Assembly: GCA_000708835.1 (NCBI GenBank)
Contig: DF236954.1
Location: 307,749-371,748, forward strand
Direction: 5' to 3'
DNA length: 64,000 nt
Source: Klebsormidium nitens
Taxonomy: Eukaryota > Streptophyta > Klebsormidiophyceae > Klebsormidiales > Klebsormidiaceae
The notes under the pieces are model-generated. The model was not told where the DNA came from. It was given only the letters and a program-made list of their open reading frames with translations, and ran no database searches. The position numbers were made by a program, and so were the translations under genes. Positions 59,001 through 64,000 of this stretch are shown here, one piece after another (position 1 is the first letter of the stretch; the number at the start of each line of letters is the position of its first letter).

Positions 59001-61609
59001 GGATGGGTTCATCAAGCCTTGTCATATTCTGACTAAGCCGTGTATTGCCTGAACTTCATATCCCGTGTAGAACAAGAACCAATTCCCAAAGACAGAGACT
59101 GTGGCCAAGTATACATACGAAAGTCGTCCTCTGAAGCAAAGTCTCTGACCAATTTTTGGTATACGCTGATGCACAAGCCGCCTTGAAGCTGGTTTCGCAC
59201 ACAGGCGAAACAGTCGTCACAAAGGCTAGATCTACCTTCCGTTTGCAGAGACCGTTGAAGTTGACAAGTACCACTACCATGAGCTTACAAACGGAGGCTC
59301 CCGCAGTCGAGAGCGTTGCTGACCTGTCGGTATGGCATCTCGGGAGTCCTCCAAAACGACTGCTCTAAATACAGCACATGGCCCCCATCTGTCGGCATCC
59401 TAAACCCAGTGTCGCAGGCACTATACCTGCCGTCCAGAAGAGAACAAGAGTTAGGGCCGTGCTTGCTCACCTGCCGATAGGGATGCTTTGGAAGATTGGC
59501 GAGTGTTTGCTCCTGATACAGCACGGGGGCGTTTTCTAGCTTGAGGCCCGTGTCGCAGGCCGACCATCTGCAGGCAGACCGCTGGGCGTTAGGCAGAAAA
59601 AAGGCGGACAGTTTCAGCATTCCGTGAATATGTGATCTGGAATCGAGTATTTGCCGGATGACATCAATCTCCAAGCAATCAAGGGCAATCAGGGCGTGTT
59701 ATCCTGAAGGAAACGCAACACCAAAGTTGGCTCAGCAATCAAGGAGACCTTGAGATGAGAAGGCAGCATCGTACTGGTGACTGACAAGTGTCTTCTTTAA
59801 AGAGCCAAAAATTGGGCCCAGCGAGAACTGCACGCGCAGCGAGAACTGCTCCACTCTAATGCTGCATAAGTTGTTTTCGCACAGTCGAGGACAGCTTTCA
59901 GAGTAACCATTATTCGACCAGTCTCTAAGTTGTAAACTTTTTCCTTCAGGAACATCTCAAGTTTTTGCACCCCATCAAGACTCGTCCACAGAACGTCCCT
60001 TGTCCAGCATTGAAATCATTTCTCAACAATGTGCAGTCCACAGCCTTATGCCTGATGTGACCACTCTGCCCTGCTTGCTTCACCAGACTAGCTTCAAACA
60101 CTGTGCAGAGCGGTTTTCAATGCTTGCTTGCTTTGGCTGGTTTTTGAACGCCGTCGCTGGCCAGGTCGTCCAGAATGGTAACCTCTCTGCTCTCACCTGA
60201 TGGTCGAAACCCTTCCTTCCACCTGGGATGTACAAAACTGCATAAGAGGAGGAAAGAAAACTCTGTTGAGAACCAGGCCTGTCTCAAAACCCTCACCTGA
60301 CGTTGTACCAGTCCTTGGACAGTGCTTGCTCCTCATTGCTCTGCAAAATAAAGGGAGCAAAAAAAGGGGTCAAAGGTGGTTGCGCTGAGATTGGCGCTTA
60401 CCTGACGTTGAAGAATGAGTCCTCTCTGTGCAACGCCTGGTCAACATTCACCTGCAGAGGAGGCCGAGACTTCACAGGCCCTTACCCGGCAGCCTAAACC
60501 CCAACTTAGTCCAAGTGTTCCAAACCACAGATTGTGAGAATGATCCCTTTGCTATTGAATTCCCTTAACTTGTCTAAAGTCAGTTTATCTGAATCGTTCT
60601 TCAGTGTCACCTGAACAGGACAAGTGGTACAGACTATGACAAATGTACCAGAATACTTATGCAAAGTACTTTTCATAATGAGAAAGCAGTCCTTTCATCC
60701 AAGGGTCCGAGCACTGGGAGATCCCACAGGTGAGATGGAAAGAAGGAACTGGAAAGAAATGAAGGTCAATGAAAATGAATTATGTGCGTTGATCAATCTA
60801 TTATATCGAAACAGGGTTCAAAGAGGTTCTTGCTTTTAACCTTTTGTTGCCGTGATTATGAGAAGGTAGTCACACAGATACCTGCCGATGTTGAGACTAG
60901 TGCGGCCTTTTGGATCCCAAGTACGATGTAGCATAGATCTTCTGCAGCTTAGAAAATGATAGAACCAAACTTGCTAGAAACGAATTTTTCAAGCATCCTG
61001 CTGCATAGGGAGAGGGCAACACAGCAATGCAGCAACAAGGATGCGGCGGTCGACTCTGCTTTCAATCCGAAAGCAGATGCAGATGTTTAAAAGCCAGAAG
61101 AAACATGTCGCTGCAGGATTTATCGTTCCTCAAAACTTGTGGCAAAAGGCGTCAATGCAGAAAATTTCTTTGGAAAACTTTGATACGAAAAGCAATGCAC
61201 TGGTGTTTCATCTAGCTTGCAGTGGTCGACCAGCTTCATGATCCACAACGTTAGCACCGAATCCTCTTAGCAACACTTTCACAAGGATCCTCTGAGTAAG
61301 CATTTGCGCCGTATTCAAGCCATACAGTCCCATATTCACCAAAGAATAAAAGACTACCGGATTTGTCAAACATTTGCTGAGCAGCAGCATTACCTTCTCG
61401 CCTTCCAACAATTTCTTCACAGCCTCGACATGATCTTCTTTGGTTTTCTTCTTTGTCATTCTCTTGTATAGGAACCAGCTCCCCACAGCGACGGCCCCGG
61501 CTCCCACAAGCACCTTCCATTTCTGCTTTGAAGATTCATCCCCTCGGTCAGGCCCCGCCCCAGACGTGTTGGGTCTGCTGGTTGCAGCTTCCGCCTCCAC
61601 TTGGGCCAT
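56095..61609 (-). CDS. CRL: CRUMPLED LEAF-type CpcT/CpeT-domain envelope protein
   Basis: Minus-strand exons: 61394-61609; 60402-60451 (2a) or 60297-60340 (2b); 59471-59567 (3a) or 59324-59426 (3b); 58937-58990; 58530-58616; 57915-58019 (6a) and/or 57764-57877 (6b); 56883-56981; 56095-56274. Using one copy of each pair gives 295-298 residues. The N-terminus has a membrane segment (VLVGAGAVAVGSWFLYKRM). The CpcT/CpeT core follows: EQALSKDWYNVR, VLYLEQSFWRTPEMPYRQ, RFYVVKPTSSERK, LNPEPLKNWCERPESDR, LTHMTLSKGGGVNAWDRV, AWGPHPGGYDFKP, then a Lys-rich tail. CRL in Arabidopsis is an outer-envelope plastid protein needed for plastid division and normal cell division; it belongs to the bilin-lyase fold family. 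Three internal exons exist in two intact versions, discussed in the findings. Plastid location here is by homology. Confidence 0.92.
57764..58019 (-). repeat. CRL: Tandem homologous exon pair 6a/6b of CRL
   Basis: 6a (57915-58019, 105 nt) and 6b (57764-57877, 114 nt) both start GAC GT. GG (DVGAYVSSLYLTPCKRHAPC versus DVGRLINATFLRPCGRSEKC), then C-x-Y-S/T-G. Both have CAG acceptors and GTGAGC donors and are phase 0 at each end. Starts are 142 bp apart. 6a looks more like Arabidopsis CRL after the last Cys (SGTNAPDGF), 6b more like it around the CGRSEKC. Confidence 0.85.
59324..59567 (-). repeat. CRL: Tandem homologous exon pair 3a/3b of CRL
   Basis: 3a (59471-59567, 97 nt) codes WSACDTGLKLENAPVLYQEQ and ends PKHPYRQ. 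3b (59324-59426, 103 nt) codes YSACDTGFRMPTDGGHVLYL and ends PEMPYRQ. Both begin in phase 2 and end in phase 0, with CAG acceptors and GTGAGC or GTCAGC donors. Starts are 141 bp apart. Including both would shift the frame. Confidence 0.88.
60197..60451 (-). repeat. CRL: Tandem homologous exons 2a/2b of CRL, with a third short candidate
   Basis: 2a (60402-60451, 50 nt) codes VNVDQALHREDSFFNV. 2b (60297-60340, 44 nt) codes SNEEQALSKDWYNV. Both start in phase 0, end in AG at phase 2, and are followed by GTAAGC or GTGAGG. A 26-nt piece at 60197-60222 (VEGRVSTI, then AG and GTGAGA) has the same phases but little similarity. Starts are 111 and 118 bp apart. Including two of them would break the frame. 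Confidence 0.82.
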
Positions 61610-62620
61610 CTCCCTTCACGTGATTGATTACTCGTCAACGCATGCAGCCAGATACTCTGACCTCAACGTGCTGTCTTGTTTGTAATCTGGAGTTTGGAGC
61701 GAGGAGGCACCCGACCAAAACCCTTCTGCAAGCTTTGGAGTTGCCTTCCGTACAATCAATGTGTGCCTGTAGAAGCTTAGTAGGTATGCCTTGCAATCTG
61801 GCAGTGGGAGGACAGCCTTGGCCCACCCAGGTATGGGGCTAGGAGCAGCTAAGTAGGAACCAAGCGAGGAACCCCCAAACATTGAAGGAACAAAGAACTT
61901 CGCACAGTTCATGCACAGAAACTTTGCCGCTGCGCAAGTCTGACCAATTGAGAGGGGCGTGACACATCATCCGCAACTTCCGGATTTTGTTTAGAGGCCC
62001 CATGGTAGCAATTCGTTACGTACCCCTACCTCGCGTTACGCAGCTTTCACTAGCCAATCTCGACTGGCTATACCATCGGTGCTTCTGGCGCTGGCACGTA
62101 GCGCGACTTACCAAGCGCGATCGGTACCGTACCTGGTACGTCTAAAGAGAGTCGGAAGATACTTTAAGTGCACAGGTGGCACGCGGTGGTGCAGTTGTGA
62201 GCAGCCACCTGGCGAATTCACCGCAGCGGATTCTCGCCCAGTCCGAAGTGGTGTCATGGTTTCGCACTTTTCTTTGGCAGGAAGAATTGGCACCAATGGC
62301 AGGAAGAAGGAAGTGTGTGCAGGAAGCTGAAGGAGCTTAGGACGTGTGAGCAGTGCTGGTTTTGCCTGACGAAAAGCAATCTGCAGCGTCTTGAGCAAAG
62401 TGAAGGTGTGTGCAGGAGCGCACGCATTTCATGCGGGAAGGATCACAAATTCTCAAGACAAGCTTGTGCTGAGAGCAGATTTGAACAGTTCAGGAAAAGC
62501 TGTGCAAGGAAAGAGGGCGGTTCCGGGAAGTAATTGGTTGTGCACCAGAAAACGGGCTAGGAACGTCAACCAAAAACTTATAATTCGAAGTTTTTGAAAC
62601 ATAAACCTAAAAGCAGTTTG
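61610..62620. other. Divergent intergenic region, CRL and ORMDL
   Basis: This is the 1 kb spacer between CRL (-) and the ORMDL gene (+). It presumably carries both promoters and 5' untranslated regions. No further gene is supported. Confidence 0.4.
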
Positions 62621-62938
62621 ATGGTCGATAGCTCTCTCAGTGGTGTTCCCAGCACACCGTCTATGGCTGCAGCTAGTAGCGCTCATATTGGGGCAGGGGT
62701 TTTGCACCATAGGGAGAAGCCAATGTCTCCGAAGGGCCTGGACTACCTCCCTAAGGGGCCCTTTGTTTTCCACGCTGACCCCCCGGCCGACTTGAACAAG
62801 AATACGTCGTGGCTGCTGTATCCGGGCATCTGGACCTCGTACGTGCTCATCATTGGCTTTGTGTGGATGTTGTTTGTGAGCCTGGGCGGTGTGCCCTCGG
62901 GACTGGCGTGGACCTACGTGCACCTTCTGCACTTTGTG
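62621..62938 (+). CDS. ORMDL/ORM family protein, first coding exon
   Basis: ATG 62621 (MVDSSLSGVPSTPSMAAASS) begins a 106-codon exon ending at TTTGTG/GTGAGC, phase 0. From residue 60 it matches the ORM family: PPADLNKNTSWLLYPGIWTS, YVLIIGFVWMLFVS (first membrane helix) and GLAWTYVHLLHFV (start of the second). ORM proteins are small ER membrane proteins that bind serine palmitoyltransferase and restrain sphingolipid synthesis. The N-terminal extension of about 60 residues is longer than usual and Ser/Ala-rich. The next exon (normally HxxFHWKKGTPF and on) was not found before the right edge, so the gene probably continues beyond the window or across a long intron. Confidence 0.88.
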
Positions 62939-64000
62939 GTGAGCTTCAGCGTCAGGAGCGGCTGATCTCAATTGTTATTTTTGGAATTTTGGAAATTGCA
63001 ACAAACATTTCCCCTCCTGGTAATTTTTGGTGGCAAATCAGATGTTTTTAAGCTGATGGCATAATGGCTGATAGGACTTCGGTCGAGAATGAATTGGAGG
63101 AGCTTCATGTAATTGCATCATGGAGACGACTCGCTCTTGTGGTACTGTGTGCTGATATTGCCCGAGACTCTTGCATGTTATTGGTGGGCTCACTAAACTA
63201 ATCTTTCCAAGGGTTTCCTCATGAGGCACTCAACACCAAGCAACATTTCTTTTCTCTGGATACCGCAGCTCATTTCACTTACGTTCCTGCGCTGGCACGA
63301 GCCTTGTCGATTATGGAGGTCACTCGGATGTTGCCATGGTTGAAGTTTAAGAACCCTAGACTTGTGGGGTCATGTTGCCCCTTGAAGCGTTGGCACTTTT
63401 CTGAGTTAAGGCACCCATTTAATGCTGGAGACATAACACAGTTCTTCCCAATCGGGTGACCCTTGCATAGCGTGATGTGACCAATTGCACCTTCGTATGC
63501 TGGGCTGGTCTCGGTGCCACTGTTTGAGCGGATCACTGTGAATTGGCCACTGTTCGTCTGCTAAAGCCTGTGGCACTCATTAAGTCTGGCACAGATACTC
63601 ACCGGCCTTTTATTATTCCGCCATAGCCTTGAGCGACAGAATGTTAAATACTTTTGCAGAGAATTACAAGACTTTAGTTACTCCGATCGCCATGTCCTTC
63701 TGGGTAGACATGGCATGCTTTCAGATCGTGATCATTGATGATTTCACATGGGCACCCCAATGGAACCTAGTCAATTGATAGTTCTCCTGTTCAATTCGCT
63801 GACAGTTCCTGCAGACCTCGTCTTTGGTGCAGCTGAGTGACTCAGCTTTGGGGTCTTGAGCTATGCTGTGGCTTTGTGTCTTTTCATGAACGTCCGTGGG
63901 GTTTTCCTGTTTGGTTGTTTTCAAAATCTCCGCTCAGCCTGCCTTCTCAGCATGTTGTTAAGTGTCCCCACGGGACTTCCTCGTACCATCTGACATCTTC
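62939..64000. other. Probable ORMDL intron, no exon seen
   Basis: The expected second ORM exon (a KKGTPF/WWEQ-type sequence) was not found on the plus strand here. No other gene is supported. Confidence 0.35.

Overview
The window is a gene-dense, intron-rich nuclear segment of a green-lineage (streptophyte) organism. Plastid proteins of plant type (a pTAC2-like PPR-SMR protein, a DGP3/RbgA-type GTPase, a CRUMPLED LEAF-type CpcT/CpeT protein), a plant-type PLAC8 protein and an ORMDL protein sit beside a complete IFT140 gene. IFT140 implies cilia, which seed plants lack. A streptophyte alga (Klebsormidium-like) fits best, but a bryophyte or other ciliated streptophyte cannot be excluded. The assignment rests on gene content alone.

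Layout: 0.1-7.5 kb (+) holds the last nine exons of the PPR-SMR gene. 9.0-14.2 kb holds two divergent pairs of F-box-like genes and a decayed copy of the 3' part of the PPR-SMR gene, best explained by one tandem segmental duplication. 15.6-17.8 kb (-) is PLAC8. 18.8-22.0 kb (+) is an acidic, Ala-rich protein I do not recognise, with four 27-residue repeats. 23.5-28.7 kb (-) is the DGP3 GTPase. 29.4-30.7 kb (+) is a His-rich multi-pass membrane protein. 32.2-33.5 kb (-) is an unknown, possibly plastid protein. 34.1-51.5 kb (+) is IFT140 in 28 exons, whose phases close into a 1408-residue protein. 52.4-54.9 kb is a third divergent F-box pair. 56.1-61.6 kb (-) is CRL. 62.6 kb onward (+) is the first exon of ORMDL. 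A 20-N assembly gap lies at 31492-31511.

The most striking signal is not a gene. Many introns of the PPR-SMR, DGP3 and IFT140 genes contain ladders of decaying copies of the adjacent exon edge with its splice site, in tandem, mostly 130-170 bp apart (often 150-162). Acceptor-side copies lie upstream of the working exon and donor-side copies lie downstream of it. In CRL the same kind of duplication (111-142 bp spacing) has left three pairs of intact homologous exons with matching phases. For two of the pairs, including both copies would break the frame. They are strong candidates for mutually exclusive exons, so the window may show a path from local tandem duplication to intron growth and exon choice.

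Several F-box copies carry single-base frameshifts, two of them at A-runs, so decay and assembly error both need checking. All exon boundaries were read by eye from GT/GC-AG sites, phase and family similarity.
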